The notes under the pieces were generated by a model, which saw nothing but the letters and a program-made list of their open reading frames with translations, was not told where the DNA came from and did not search any database. DNA of 32,598 bases from Dissophora ornata (taxonomy: Eukaryota > Mortierellomycota > Mortierellomycetes > Mortierellales > Mortierellaceae). The position numbers and the translations under genes are program-made. This document shows positions 8,967-22,400 of the stretch, piece after piece. Position 1 is the stretch's first letter. Each line of letters opens with the position of its first letter. The DNA lies in the NCBI GenBank assembly GCA_025201705.1, contig MU616911.1, positions 1-32,598 on the forward strand, in the 5' to 3' direction.

Positions 8967-11822
8967 TTAAACGAGTTCAGCGTCCTCCAGGAACTTGTAC
9001 TCGAATCGGAAGTCAGTCTTCTTCCTCTGGCACCAGGCGCCCTCGTAATCGAAATAGATGTAAGTCCCCTGCTCATAGTCATCCGTGATCGCCTTCGGTT
9101 CCTCATGGCGCTGGAACCAGGTCAAGTACTTTTTGTGGAACCGCCACGATTGCTTCTTCAGCTCCCTTGCAGCAAGGTACCTGATAAAATCACAAGTGAG
9201 TTTAAAGCAGTGGTCAGGCAATGTTGCATTCAACTTGAGTAATGCGAGAGGCTGTTCAAAACAAAAACAAAAAAAGAGCGCCCAACTTACTGCTGATATG
9301 TTCCTTGCTGGTAGTAAAAGACAAAGAACAGGGTATCGATGTCAAACTTCTCAAACATAGCAGGGTTGTCAAATAGCCCAGGAGGAGGTGCCTGAGGGTA
9401 ATAGGACGGCGTTGGGTATGGGTTCTTGGGGGCATAGTGCTTCGGTCTAGATAATGTACATGCATCAGCGTTCGCATATCATCGGAAAATTCGGGCTTGC
9501 CCCAAGGCGCGCTCTTTTTGCATTGCGAGAATCACGATGACAATGACTATCAATATACCTTTCAGTGTCGACAGCCTCAGGGATGAACTGGTAACTAGCC
9601 TCCAACATCTGTTGCACAAAGAATCCAACCTCCTTCGACATGGCGCGTTCCTTCGACACCTCGAAACTATGGGCGAGATCGGCCAAGGCTGAAGGAAGGC
9701 GAATATCAGGTTCAGGTACCGCCTGTGGCTGTGCTGATACTGATTGCACTGACGAAGTGTCTCTCTGCTGAGTGTTCTAAAATAGCCATCATAGTCATGC
9801 GTTAGCGTTTTTAGTACGTCTTGCATGAACATAGGCGCTGGGCTATGCATATAAAATCATTACCTCTCCTGCTGCTTGTGGCAACAATGGGGCGATGCTT
9901 GGTTGTGCAGGCGAAGGCTGGGGTTTGCCACTTGAAGGTTCCTGCGCGGGTGTTACTTTGGGTACCTCTGTCGTTGCGGCAGAAGGCGAGGCAACAGGTG
10001 CTTCTGAAGCCTGAGTCTTCACTTGCGCTTGTGTTGATACTGGTGTCGATGCTGATGAAAGTGGTGACGAGATCTCCACCTTGGCTGCTGCGCTTGCTGC
10101 ATTTGGTGAGTTCTTTTCTAGCACTGCAGCAACCAAGCTCGGAGATGCAGAGAGCGGTGCTGCGCGCGGCGATTCTACCGCTGAAAGATTGGCTGCAACT
10201 GCGGTGGCGTATTGAATAACGGGCGATTCCACAAATGATCCAGCTCCAACTCGAGGCGCTGCTGGTTGCCGAGCTGTCGAAGGGTCATTGGCTACAGTTG
10301 ATTTTGCACTTGCAGGGCTTGATACTGGCGTCGGTTTTGTCTCCTTGCCCTCTGAAATTGACGGCTCTGTAGATTGGAAAATTCAATTACACCAGGGCAG
10401 TGTGAGAAGACAAGGCTTCACAATAATTCATAGCACCAAAGTGATTCCTCAGGCGCCTTACTTTTTGCTGGTGTTGGCTTTGCAGGTACGGCCTTTGTTG
10501 GTATGGGTGTAGGCTCTGGGTCAGCTTCTTTAGGCTGCTTCTTTGCGGGGGGCTCATTATCGTCTTTACTCTTCTCGGACTGATCATCGTCCTTATTGCT
10601 GCCACTGAAGTGGTCTTCTGCTCCCACCGTAAAGAAATCTTCTTCATCCTCCAGGTTTAGATCCGTGTAGATCTCCTCGTCCTCTGCAAAGTCTGGGTCC
10701 TAAAGGCAGACCGCAATTTGAGGAATGTTGTTTAGGACGAGTTCCTTCGAAATGCGCGAGCGCGTTATTACGATGGTAGTGTAAACCGTGACGTACCTGG
10801 TTCTCATCGACATAGTAGTTGACATCCTCTTGAATAGCGAGAACCTATAGGTCAAGGATGACATACACGTATCGTTCTTTAGAGACATGTATGTATGCCA
10901 TCCTCAGAAAGCCTTTAGGCAGGTGCGAACACGTCTAACCTTATCCGTTTCAATCTGACCGTTCTCCAGTAATCGCAGGACCAACTCCAGTCGCCCTTGA
11001 TGCCACTTGTGCCGTTCAATCTTCTCCTCGAGTTCCGATATCCTCTCCTTGATAGAGCTGTTCTTGCCCTTTTTGGCTCCTGCCTGTAACGTCTCGACCT
11101 CGGCCTCCAGTCCTTCAACCTGGATGTTGAGCGCTTCGACCCTGTCTGTGACCCAAGAACATGTTTCTGCCTTTTCTTTTTCCTTGGGATCCATCCGCCC
11201 AGACATGATGAGCCCCTCTCTTGAGTAAGCTTTTGTCTTCATCTCCTTTTCGATCGCCTTGAACCGTTCCATTTGCTATAGCGTACCGTAAAAAGCAAGG
11301 CATATAGAATGTAATATGTGTCGCCGTTTAGTTTTTCAGTAGTCCTTGGCTATGTAGGTCGAAAGGCTGATCGTTCTTCTCCATTCTTTCCTTACGTGTT
11401 CGATTAGCTTTCGGTTATCCGTGAGTGCCCTCTTATCCTTGATGTCGTTGGAGGAGATCCATGTCTTTATCTGGTCCCGTTGCCGTTGCAGCTTCTTGAT
11501 CTCCTTCTTCAAATCTGACTCGTACTTTTCCTTCTGGTTCGCATTGGTACACGTTTCAATCTTTTGGAGTGTCTCCTCAAATGTCTCGACGCCCTCGGCG
11601 ACCTTTTTCAGGACCTTGTCGATTTCGGCTATTATTGACGGTGGATGGGTAATAAAGGTGACCAGGGTGATTTAGGGAGAGTGTGTAATATTTTTTTCTA
11701 TATGTGCTATTGCGCATACAATAGAGTGTTGTGCGTGCTCCTTGTGCGCAAGCCGAGTCTATGGTGGAAAAAAGTGCACGCTTTTGCATCTTTCATTTAC
11801 TTTGCAGCTTCCTCGTCGCCAT
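8967..11822 (-). CDS. NOT3: CCR4-NOT complex subunit 3 (NOT3/CNOT3)
   Basis: Nine exons on the minus strand: 11822-11801, 11628-11396, 11275-10940, 10844-10797, 10699-10462, 10366-9864, 9776-9559, 9446-9291 and 9180-8967. All eight introns are GT-AG, 87-172 nt, and the frame is continuous, giving 655 residues. The N-terminal Not3 domain is a long coiled coil beginning [20 protein letters not shown], with the conserved [20 protein letters not shown] segment and [11 protein letters not shown] Pro/Ser/Ala-rich linker covers about 215-480. The C-terminal NOT box includes [20 protein letters not shown] and [15 protein letters not shown]3 binds the NOT1 scaffold with NOT2 and links the deadenylase to translation and mRNA decay, in cytoplasm and nucleus. 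Human CNOT3 has about 750 residues; the difference is mainly in the linker. The start codon is supported by the conserved N-terminal peptide. Confidence 0.96.
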
Positions 11823-13928
11823 GACTTTTGTCTGAAGGGTATGGTTGTTTTCCTGTCCGTCCGAGTGTTTGTAACAGGGGTGTGATTGTGTTTCCCGTGT
11901 GACTGATGTTTACGGGGTCTGTTCTTTTGGAGGATGATGCAGTTGCTTGTCCGTTGATGGCCGATGTGTGAAAGGGGTCGGTCATTCGAAGTGGTGCGTT
12001 CACTCCAGTGCCTGGGCGTGTACGTGAACACAGCGTACGTTTCGTATAGAAATCAGTCGCGGTTTCTGATCAGATCTTGTTTGGTTTCGTGGCACATGAA
12101 GATGCTTGGATAACGGGAGCCCCCAAAATTACACAGAGGATGGCCGTTTTGTCCATCACGTACCCTGCCAGAGACGTTGTAGTTATTACTGCGGAAAGAA
12201 TGTTTGCGTCGAAGGTTCGCTTCCTCTCCATGACGATTTATCGTCAGGAGGATTCAAATTAGCGTTGGTTCCATGCCTTTTTTCGCGGAGCAAATTGAGG
12301 AATCATTTTTGATTCGTAAACAATCAATAGAATTTCGCTCGATTTCATTGCAAGGGGCGTCCTAGAGCATCCTTATTTGTAGAGACAGCATTCACCCTTC
12401 CAAGGAAATATACTCCCGAGACTGCGCCCGTTTTCATTCATCCGAATAAAATGAGGCTATATTTTCATCATAGGCGACGGGCCCGGTATATCACCACAAA
12501 AAAAAAAAGTTGTGTAAAGCATAAATCTTTACCGAGAAATGGTTGTAGTAGCTGTTTTTGTCTGACGAATGAATGATGGGTTACGCAACGGCAACAGCCT
12601 TATGATTCTGTTGGGTTGTAGCTGGCATTGGATCAATGGAGCTTCTCAGCAGAGATTCATATCCGACATCTTGCTTCAGAAATTTAATCCGAGGTGCGGA
12701 CATTACCTGCGGAATACAAAGATTCAAGCTTGACGCCGCCATGCATCGAGCTGCGGATGTTTCCGCAGGCTTGCTCGGCAAGAAAAGACAAATGCTTCTA
12801 TTCTCGGTGGTAAATAACGTTAGCAAATGAGGACGCCTTACCCACGATGGCCTCAAAGATCCTTCTGACTATCTGATTTCGACAAGATCGAGCATGGTGA
12901 CACCGCAATTCAGGAAGGCGTGTGAGCGAGTTGATAGCTGGGGCAGCAGCGTCCTAAATGGCGAGGCCTGTTATTAGATATTATCATGCAATGTGTGTTT
13001 GCGGGTTTCGACATGCGAGATGAGCAGATCTCTATTCTTTCTGGATGCACATGCTCGTGTTATCGCTTCCTCTCCCCATTCTGGCGTAAACAAACGAGGT
13101 TTGTCTTCCAGGTAGACTATGCGCAATGCGCGGTCGGTTCTAGACTGACCAATCGTTCCGTGTTGTGGTGTATTTATTTTACAGCAAGGTCTTCAAGCCC
13201 CGCGATACAAGCGAGCACAAAGTGAAAGATCACTCCAAAGTACATGAATCAGTCGCACTCTTCAGGCTCTTGTTGATTGCTGGTACCTGGTGTAGGGGGG
13301 TGTACTTTTTCGATGTTGCGTTACCAAAGAGGGGTTGCTCCTATTTTCAAGCCAGCCCCTGTCGGTCGGTCGGTCTGGGTGTTTCTAAAATCCGCAGGAA
13401 ACACGAGAGGGGAGCGAACAGAAAAGGCAATTTTCTTGGGCTCAGAGTTCGTGGACTCGGTGCGCCACTGGTAAGAAGTTCAATTGCTTCGCAGTACTGT
13501 GTGGAGTGTATTTTTGTATTATTATCTTTTTCCAAAAGGGTGCATACTGACTTTGCAATTGCTGCATGCAATCAAGCCCGTTGCTTGCTTGGCACAAAAG
13601 GTTATCGCGAACAAACATCAAATTTCCTTTTTCAACACGCCGCTCGTTTTGCTTTGATGGCACCCAGCGTCAAATGTCCGAGGGTCGAGAGCAACAACTT
13701 GCAGCTGGTACTTAAATAAACTCGGATTCCCTTCGCCTTCTCTCCAAACCCAAAGTCTGCGGATTACTGTCACTCCATTTATAAGCACCTCGCACTCACA
13801 GCACTCCCCTGTCCTTCTACACATAGACACCATCTTTTCAACATCCCCCATAGCTTTCCTCGTTCATTTATCACTCACCGCCACGACCCTCGCCGCTCTT
13901 GTAAAGTCCCGCTCGTGTATTTACAACA
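11823..13928. other. 2.1-kb divergent intergenic region between NOT3 and the ABC transporter
   Basis: Both flanking genes are transcribed away from this stretch, so it must hold both promoters. Toward the ABC gene it ends in a TATA-like TTTATAAG followed by a pyrimidine-rich leader. Several minus-strand open stretches between 12.7 and 13.57 kb can be joined by plausible splice sites, but none shows a known domain; see the findings. I annotate no gene here. Confidence 0.5.
13778..13785 (+). promoter_or_regulatory. TATA-like box of the ABC transporter gene
   Basis: TTTATAAG lies about 145 bp before the ATG, followed by a CT-rich initiator and leader region. Spacing allows a leader of about 100 nt. 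Confidence 0.5.
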
Positions 13929-16900
13929 ATGGCCTCTGGCACCAAGCAGGAGCTTTTCGAATTAGAAGAGTCATCTCCGCACATCGTCGACATTGACCGA
14001 GTCGACATCACCGCCACCACCTCGACCGAAAACCTGTCCGACAAGAACTCGACCCCCAAAGACAGCAAGGGCAAGGACAAGAAACCCGAAGAAGAGCCCA
14101 AAGTCTCGTACCTGGAGCTCTACCGCTTTGCTTCTTCCTGGGACTGGTTCTGCGTCGTGTACGACCCAACCGCTGTTCATTTCTTTTCTCCTAAAAATTT
14201 TTAAGTTCCATCCGTTGAACACATGCTAACCGTTCTTTTTGTTTCCCATCCGTCTTATCCATCTTATCCGTCCTTGATCCCTCTATCCTCGCTCTCCTTC
14301 CACAGCTTCGGTACTCTCTGCGCCTTTGTCAATGGTGTCGGCCAGCCCCTAGTCGCCCTGCTGATGGGCGATATCATCAACGGGCTCAACCTCAATGCCG
14401 ACCATATCGATGACGCTGTTGCAAAGGTTCGGATCGTTGTTATCAAGTTCACTGTTGTGGGCGCGATCATGTTCTTTGTTGCCTACGGTCAAATGTGTCT
14501 CTTCACGCTCTCGGCTGAGAACCAGTCGAAGCGCATCCGTGAAAAGTACCTGCATGCCATCTTGCGTCAGGACATTACGTGGCACGACACTGCCAAGAAG
14601 AGCGAATCGCTCAATTCGCGTCTGAGCGCTGACACGCAACTGATTTTCGATGGTCTCGCAGACAAGGTTGGCCTGTGTCTGAGCAGCTTGGCCACCTTTA
14701 TCGCAGGCTTTGTGATCGCGTTCATCCATGGATGGAGAATGAGTCTTGTTCTTTTGACTTGTGTCCCCTTAATGGCTCGTGAGTGATTTTCGATATACAT
14801 GCGTCGTCTCCCATCATATCCCTCTCCCATCTTGACTCAAATCTAATATCGCGGCCGTTTTCTCTTCTTATTCACTGCTGCATATCATAGTTGCTGGTGG
14901 TCTGATGGTCAAGTATTCCACTGACTCGTCCGCTGATGGCCAGGATGCCTATGCCAAAGCCGGTGGTCTGGCAGAACAGGCCATTGGCTCTATCCGCACC
15001 GTCGTCGCCTTCGATGGTCAGAAGCGCGAGCTCAACAAATTCAGTACCGTTCTGGATGTCGCTTACAAATCTGGTGTGAAGAAAGCTATTGCCACCGGTG
15101 TCGGCATGGGCTCCTTCATGTTGATCATGTTCCTCAGCTACTCCCTCGCCTTCTATTACGGCTCGAAACAGGTCCAGGAAGGCAACATGAACCCGGGCGA
15201 TGTATTAACTGTGTTGCTCGGAACTATCATCGGTGCGTTCTCAATTGGAAATGTTGGACCCAACCTCGCCATCTTTGGAAAAGCCCAGGCAGCAGCGTAT
15301 ACTATCTTCAAAACCATCGATCGCATCCCTGATATCGATTCCTGTGATCCCTCGGGTGTCAAGCCCGAAAATCTGACTGGCCACATCGTTGTCAAGGACG
15401 TCGACTTTAGTTACCCCAGCCGTCCTGATATCCAAATCTTGAAGAACATGAATATCGAAGTCAAACCTGGCCAAACTGTTGCGCTTGTTGGTCATTCTGG
15501 AAGCGGCAAATCCACCATCATTGGACTCCTCGAACGTTTCTATGACCCCATTACTGGTTCTGTCACTGTTGACGGCATCGAGCTCAAGGATTTTAACGTT
15601 CGTCACCTGCGTGACAGCATTGGTCTTGTCTCCCAGGAGCCTGTCTTGTTCAACGCCACCATCAAGCAAAACATCTTGTACGGTATTCGAAAGGACCAGA
15701 AGACGCCCACCGACAAGGAGATTGAAGATGCCTGCCGTCTGTCCAACGCTCATGATTTCATCTCTATGCTCCCCAAAGGTTACAACACCATGGTTGGTGA
15801 AAAAGGCGCCTTGCTTTCTGGAGGCCAGAAGCAGCGCATCGCCATTGCGCGCGCGTTGATCAAGAACCCTTCGATCTTGCTTTTGGATGAGGCCACCTCT
15901 GCTTTGGATACCGAGTCTGAGCGTATTGTGCAGTCTGCCTTGGACAACGCCGCCACTGGCCGCTCGACCGTTGTGATTGCCCATCGCCTGTCGACTATTA
16001 TGAACGCTGACTTAATTTATGTGATGGATAAGGGTGTTGTCTTGGAGTCTGGGACCCACGAATCGCTGATGGCTCTCGGAGGCACCTACACAGAGTTTGT
16101 CGCCAAGCAGCAGCTGAAGACCGGCGGTACTGATGTCGAAGCACCCGAAGTATCTGAGAAGGATGTCGTCCCTGCCACATCTCCTCATATTGTCATCGCA
16201 GAAGCTGCTGTCCCCGAGGGAACCCGCACTGACCGAAAGATGGGTAGCTTTCTTCGTCGCATATCCTCGCAGCACTCTGTCACCCGTTCTGAAAAGTCTG
16301 CCGATGGCACTGTTGCTCTGGACATCCCCGAAGATCAAGAGTTTTCGATTGCCCGTCAGAAGAAGGAGGCTGCCAAGAAACTTAAGATGCAGAAAGCCCC
16401 GATCAGCCGCACGATGAATTATCTGAAGAACGATATCCCGATCTGTCTTGCCGGAGTCTTCTTTGCCATGATTCAGGGTGCTCTCTTCCCCAGCTTCTCG
16501 CAGATCTTCTCCAGAGCCTTCAATGTTCTAACCCAGTCCACTTCTCTCGGAGATCAGTTCATTCCCAAGGCCAACCACTATTCGCTCCTGTTCCTCATTC
16601 TTGCCATTATCGGTTTCATTGGCTTCTGTGGAGGCATGATGTGCTTCTTGATTGTCGGCGAGCGTGTGACTCGCCGCATGCGTTACCTCAGCTACAAGTC
16701 AATCCTCAGCCAGGAAATGGCCTTCTTTGACCGTCCTGAGAACTCGACCGGTGCGTTGGCCAGCCGTCTTGCTAGTGACGCACAGCAGATGTTCGACATG
16801 GTCTCCCAGGTCATCTTGACAACTGTCGCGTCTCTTACCACTATCGCCGTTGGTCTCGGCTTTTCGTTTTCTGCCACCTGGCAAATGACTTTGATCATTC

Positions 16901-18144
16901 TCGCTGCCCTCCCCATCATTGGTCTCGGACAGTACCTCGAGTTGGCGTCGTTGACTGGATTCGGTGAAAAGACACGCAAAGCCTATGAAACGTCTGGTCA
17001 GGTCGCTGGTGAAGCCATCGCAAATATCCGCACGGTTGTTTCTCTTGCAAAGGAGGACACATTCGAAGCTCGCTACTTTGAGGTCACTAAGGAGCCTCAC
17101 AAGTACGCCCACAACAAAGCAATATTCGCCTCGTTTGGTTTCGCTCTATCCCAAGGTGTCTCATACTGGTCCTATTCTATTGGTTTCTATGGTGGATACC
17201 GTCTGGTCGAGGCTGGAACCATCCAATGGTATCAGATGTTTAACTGCATGTTCTCCATTGTCTTTACGGCCATGAGTTTGGGACACATCACTTCAGAATT
17301 ACCAAAGTACGCCAGGGGTAAGCAGTCTGCCATCAACATTTACGAACTCCTCGACAAGGACACGACTATCGATGCAGATCGTGATGGCATCCAGCTCGGC
17401 TCTGTCAGTGGCTCGTTGGCACTCGAGAAGGTTGATTTCAGTTACCCTACCCGCCAGAACATCCAAATCTTTAACGGTGTTGACATCGAAGTCAAGCCCT
17501 CCCAGACAGTCGCCCTTGTCGGCCCCTCCGGATGCGGCAAGTCGACTATCATTGCCTTGCTGGAACGTTGGTACGAGGCTGACGGCGGTAAGGTCGCTGT
17601 GGATAGCCACGATATCCGCAATTTGCAGCTACACAATATCCGCGAGCACATGGCTCTTGTCGGCCAGGAGCCTGTCTTGTTCGACATGTCAATCAAGGAC
17701 AACATTCTTTACGGACTCCCCGACAGCGAGGGTACGATGGAGCAGGTCGAGAGCGCCGCCAAGCTTGCCAACATCCACAATTTCGTGATGTCGCTCCCCA
17801 TGGGTTACGACACCAATGTCGGAGACAAGGGATCACAGCTGTCGGGTGGTCAGAAACAGCGTATTGCGATTGCACGTGCTCTGATCCGCAACCCAAAGAT
17901 CTTGTTGCTTGACGAGGCCACGTCTGCATTGGACTCTGAATCTGAAAAGCTGGTTCAAGAGGCACTTGACAAGGCTCGATACGGACGCACGACGATTGTG
18001 ATTGCTCATCGCTTGAGCACGATCCAGGACGCGGATTTGATTCTGGTGGTTAAGAATGGACAAATTGTCGAGTCTGGTCGTCATTACGAGCTGGTCGCCC
18101 TTGGCGGAGCCTACGCAGAATTGTGTAAAAGGCAGAATCTGTAA
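13929..18144 (+). CDS. ABCB-type full ABC transporter (P-glycoprotein/MDR-like exporter)
   Basis: Three exons (13929-14158, 14306-14778, 14891-18144) encode 1318 residues, the usual length for full ABCB proteins, arranged TMD-NBD-TMD-NBD. A charged cytosolic N-tail (1 to about 65) precedes TM1. NBD1: Walker A GHSGSGKST 435-443, signature LSGGQ 543-547, Walker B ILLLDEATSALD 563-574, then VIAHRLST. NBD2: Walker A GPSGCGKST 1112-1120, LSGGQ 1218-1222, Walker B from 1238, then VIAHRLST. Both Walker B glutamates and both H-loop histidines are present, so both ATP sites look competent. The family exports hydrophobic drugs, lipids or peptides; fungal relatives include STE6-like and MDR-like pumps at the plasma or vacuolar membrane. 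The substrate cannot be read from sequence. The junction of exons 1 and 2 (donor GTACGA) rests on frame continuity across TM1. Confidence 0.95.
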
Positions 18145-19415
18145 AGGAGGAGCAGCAGTAGGCGCGTTTTGCTTTCCTATATAGATCGTTATCGTTTACA
18201 TTTGTACACCCTATATCATTTTTAGCAAACCATATTGAAGTCATTACAACATAATTAATATAAATCGGTCGGTCTCCTTAATGATTGGGTGTTGACCAGA
18301 CACTGCCTTTCCCTAGCCTGCCGCGCAAACACTGCGCACGAGTCGGAAAGTCGAGTTTTGTGTGTTAATTCTGATTTATAAAGTGTGGATGAATTGCAAC
18401 CGGCATTGGACGGTATTGTCGTACAGCATTTATGTCGGACTGGAAATGTGAGTTGTGCCAATCTAATGGCCAGGCTCTTCGTTGCCAATGCACATGATAG
18501 CGGCCGTTTTCTTTTCATTTCCACTAAGAATCATAGAGGCTGCAAGGTAAACATTCTATGTACCAAACAAGACGCCCACGAACAGGCATGTCTAGCTCTA
18601 GCGTAGTCTATGCGTCTCCACACGATGGTCGCATTTGAGGTTGGAATGAAGAGCAATGACGTATTCCCCATCTCTCACCTTCTATAATCCTTGGCGCATA
18701 GCTGTAGCCGGTTTGACGGAGATCTTTCAAGGTGTAGGTCCAATCAAGATCTCTTAGATAAATGCCAAGTGAAGATGGATTCCTATGACATAACTCTGCT
18801 TCCAGGTCCTCGACACTTATGTTGACTACACGATGCTGGCCATCGAAATGGCTATCAACTTCGTCTGCACGCCTTCATCCATCTTGTAGCCGGAGGGGGG
18901 GGGGGTGTGTGTTCGAAAAACAAACAAAAGAGGCATGCTGAGCGCCAGACATCAAGCAATACGACGAAATATATTTATAATTTTTTTTCATGTTCGGCTC
19001 GCAAAAGGAAATTGTGCACAAACGACGTGTCCGCAATCGAGATGCGAATGATCGAACACGCGATGAAAAAACCAGTACTTTTTACTCAGGCCCTGAATCA
19101 AATTTGTCAACGTCAATACGTCCCTCTCCGTCCCCTCTCTCTTCAATTTTCTTCGTCTCTCTTTGTGGTTTAGCACCTTTCTTCTTTCATCTCTTCTGTT
19201 TGAGCTCAGACTAGTCCCGCCCCATAGAATCACTACTTGTCTCCACTTTCTCCACTCCTCCTGTCTCCTAGATCTTGACTCCCCTCTTTTCCACGCATTA
19301 ACTCTACCATTCTACCCGGCAACTCAAAAGCATCCTCCTCCATCGGAGCCCAACTCTGTTCAGATATTTTCTCATTTTCATTACACCCTTGACTCTCCCT
19401 CACGCCACACACGCC
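18145..19415. other. Intergenic region upstream of the Zn2Cys6 gene
   Basis: It holds the 3' UTR of the ABC gene and, near 19100-19415, a CT-rich leader and promoter for the transcription factor. An 89-codon minus-strand frame without an ATG (18608-18874) and a G11 run lie within it. No gene is supported strongly enough to call. Confidence 0.5.
18895..18905. repeat. G11 homopolymer
   Basis: Eleven consecutive G, followed by a short TG run. It lies about 20 bp from the open end of a minus-strand frame, so its exact length matters if that frame is real. Confidence 0.9.
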
Positions 19416-22400
19416 ATGGACAACGTGGGCCAAGCTGTGCGTCAGAAGCGTTTGAAGGCTGGCACGGCGTGCACCAATTGCCGCAAGAAGAAACTGAGAT
19501 GCACTGGCACGCCCAATTGCACCAGATGCGTCACCCATAGCCTCGACTGTGTTGTTGATAAGGCCTTGTTCCCCAAGACGAATGGCACCCACAGCCTCTA
19601 TGCCAACATAGCTATTCGAGCCTCCTCTTCCTCTTCGGCCACTGCTTTTTCAGACCCAGTGTCCTATGACAACCTCCAGCATACAGCCTCTCATCATCCA
19701 TACAGTCGCCATGACTATGGATCTTTATCGTCGCCTTCATCCTCGTGCTCAGGGGACGATACGACAGAACGAAGACACTCCATGGATATTCAATCTGATC
19801 GTCGGATGTCTGGAAGCAGTGCGGCCAGTTTCTCGAGTTTCAGTTCAGACCCTTCCTCTCCATACTCACATCGTCACAATCCCCATGCGTCGTCACCTTC
19901 CAGTCAACACCATTACCGCTCTATCACACTTTCTGGCCCTCCATTGTCCTCAAAGTCCAAGAAGCAATACTCTGGTGCCAAGGGATCGGGACTTGACCCG
20001 TTAGATCCCGCTCCAGCCCCATCTTTGACTGCAAGTGATAACGACGGCGCCCATCATAATTTTAAAACCTCTGTCTTTTCTCAATCGTTTTCTTGTACGA
20101 ATGCTGCAGTCAACATGACATCGGCCACCAAGAAGCGAGCATCAAAAGATCATGGATCTACAAACGCAAAACAAAAAAGGAAAAACTTGGCTACAGATGC
20201 GATGAACATGGCACCATCCAGTCAAGACTCGGACTCGAATCCAGGGTCATCGGCACGGGCACAACGAGACGATTCAAAGTTTGAGAAGAAAGAAGGAGGT
20301 TTGAAGTCGGTCGTTAGCACCATGTGCTTGGACGGTCATGGACAACAGTAAGTAGTGCCTTTGATTATGATTTCTCCATCTCAGTTCCGTTGCCCCGAGC
20401 AGCTACGCCAGCTGAGTATCAACTCGAGTTCTTCATTGTCGCGACACAACGTCATTGACTATAACAGCTTGCTTAATATGTTTCCATAGTTTCCATGGAA
20501 GCAGTTCTGGATTTGATATATGTCAACTCAGTTCCCGCTTCCGCCAAGGCGTATGTAAGTTTAGCATGCGCGTGCAAGTGTTGCATTGATGTGGGTTTGA
20601 TATCATGTGAACGTTGCACAGGTCGCTTACGCCTCCGTCGCTTCATCGACGCTTAGACCCACTCCCAATGGCGCATCTGAACGACAGCGATCTATGGTCA
20701 CATTCTCTCCAAATAACCAGCGAGCGGGAACTGCCACCTACAGAAGAGATGGATAGCCTACTGAACCTATACTTCCAGTACATGTACCCGTTCTCACCCT
20801 TGTTCATCCGCAAGACATTTATGGAGGACTATCGCCAGAGCCGGCCGGATCTATCCCAGATCTTGATCTTGAACGCGATATTTTGTAACGCGTGCTGGTA
20901 CTCAGACGACGTGGCGGTAAAACAGGATTCGACAAAGTATTTTAACAGGGCAAAGATTATTTTGGATGAAACGTATCATGTCTCGAGGATCAGCACAATT
21001 CAGGCATTGTTGCTGATGACGCATCATCAGTACGCGACAGGAAATTATTCGGGCGGATGGCTTTATACTGGCATGGCGATACGTATAGCACTTGTAAGTC
21101 CGTGGATTTGTAGCAGTATGGAATCGTGACAGCAATGGCGTCAAATCTAATTCAGTCTTGATTCCATAGGACATTGGCCTTCACCGTCAAGATGCGCAGT
21201 CTGACGAGCCTGAACAGGCCGAAATCAGAAAGCGTGTTTGGTGGGCCGTATACACGGCCGATCGACTAGGCAGCGGAGTCCTGGGCCGCCCAATGAGTCT
21301 CCATGACGGGGCCTTTAACGTCGAAGCGCCGTCGGAGGCTTGGATCCCCGAGGTCATTGGCGAGGACGTAGTTGAGTACCCCTACGAACCAGAGAGGATC
21401 ATTTCTTGCCGCCTTCTATGGGTAACAAAACTGTTTATGCAGATGGGCAAAGTCCTTGACACGATGCACTGTATCGAGGCTGAGATCAATGGCACGTTCC
21501 TGGCAGATATCTCTCGAACCAAACTGCCTCAGTTACATAACAGCTTGACTTCTTGGTTCCTGTCATTGCCGAGCGAGCTCATGTATACACCATACACCTT
21601 GTCGCCAGGTACGAGCCACCCACCTTCGCCGCCGACGGCATTGATGCATATGTTCTACTACACCTGCCTGACGATGCTTCACCGGCCGTACCTCCGACCC
21701 GTCAACTCTGAGGCGATCAACGGCGATTTCTTGATCTCATCCCGGAACATCTGTACAGCGGCCGCTACGAACGTTTGCCATATTGCCGATTCGCTCATGT
21801 TGCACGGTCAACTCCATGATACCTGCTATTTCGGAATGAGCTGTCTCTTGGCAGCGGGAACGGTCCATGTCCACAACGCTATCACTCCAACATCCAGTAA
21901 CCGTGAAACAACCCGAGCAGGACTCTCCAAAACCGTAAAAGCCGCGCATGAGCTTGCCAAAACCTTCCCCGTCGCAGAATCGCTGATCGCGATCGCATTG
22001 GATGTTTTTGCATCTCAGACCAGTTCGACCCCCTCTGAAATGAAGGCCTCATTCATCGACATCTCATCGTTTGCCGCTCCATTTGCGGAACTGACCCACT
22101 TACAATCGACATCGATAAGTAATATCTATGAAGCAGCCCGGTTAGCCAAAATATCCGAAGATGGTCCCGGTCCTGCACCATCGATTCAGTTGCGACATCC
22201 GTATGGCAATTTCTCGATGCCGTTGCCAGAATCGAGTAGAGGCCAAAGTGCGACAAAGATGAGCGCGATGTGGCAGACACAGATCGCAGCCGCGGTTGCA
22301 ATGGCCGCGATAGCGTTTGGAGGGACGGACCCAACGCTTAATGGGGGCAATGATCAACAAAACCAGCCACATTTCTTTGCGAACCCGTTAGAGTTGCCAG

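Noticed and set aside
12106..12312. Cys-rich plus-strand frame (CQRRCSYYCGKNVC)
   Set aside because: It suggests a small secreted protein, but there is no ATG, no signal peptide, and a stop lies just upstream. Not enough to call.
13165..13719. 184-codon plus-strand frame upstream of the ABC transporter
   Set aside because: It uses no convincing start, has no recognisable motif and lies in the promoter region. Composition is unlike the neighbouring genes.
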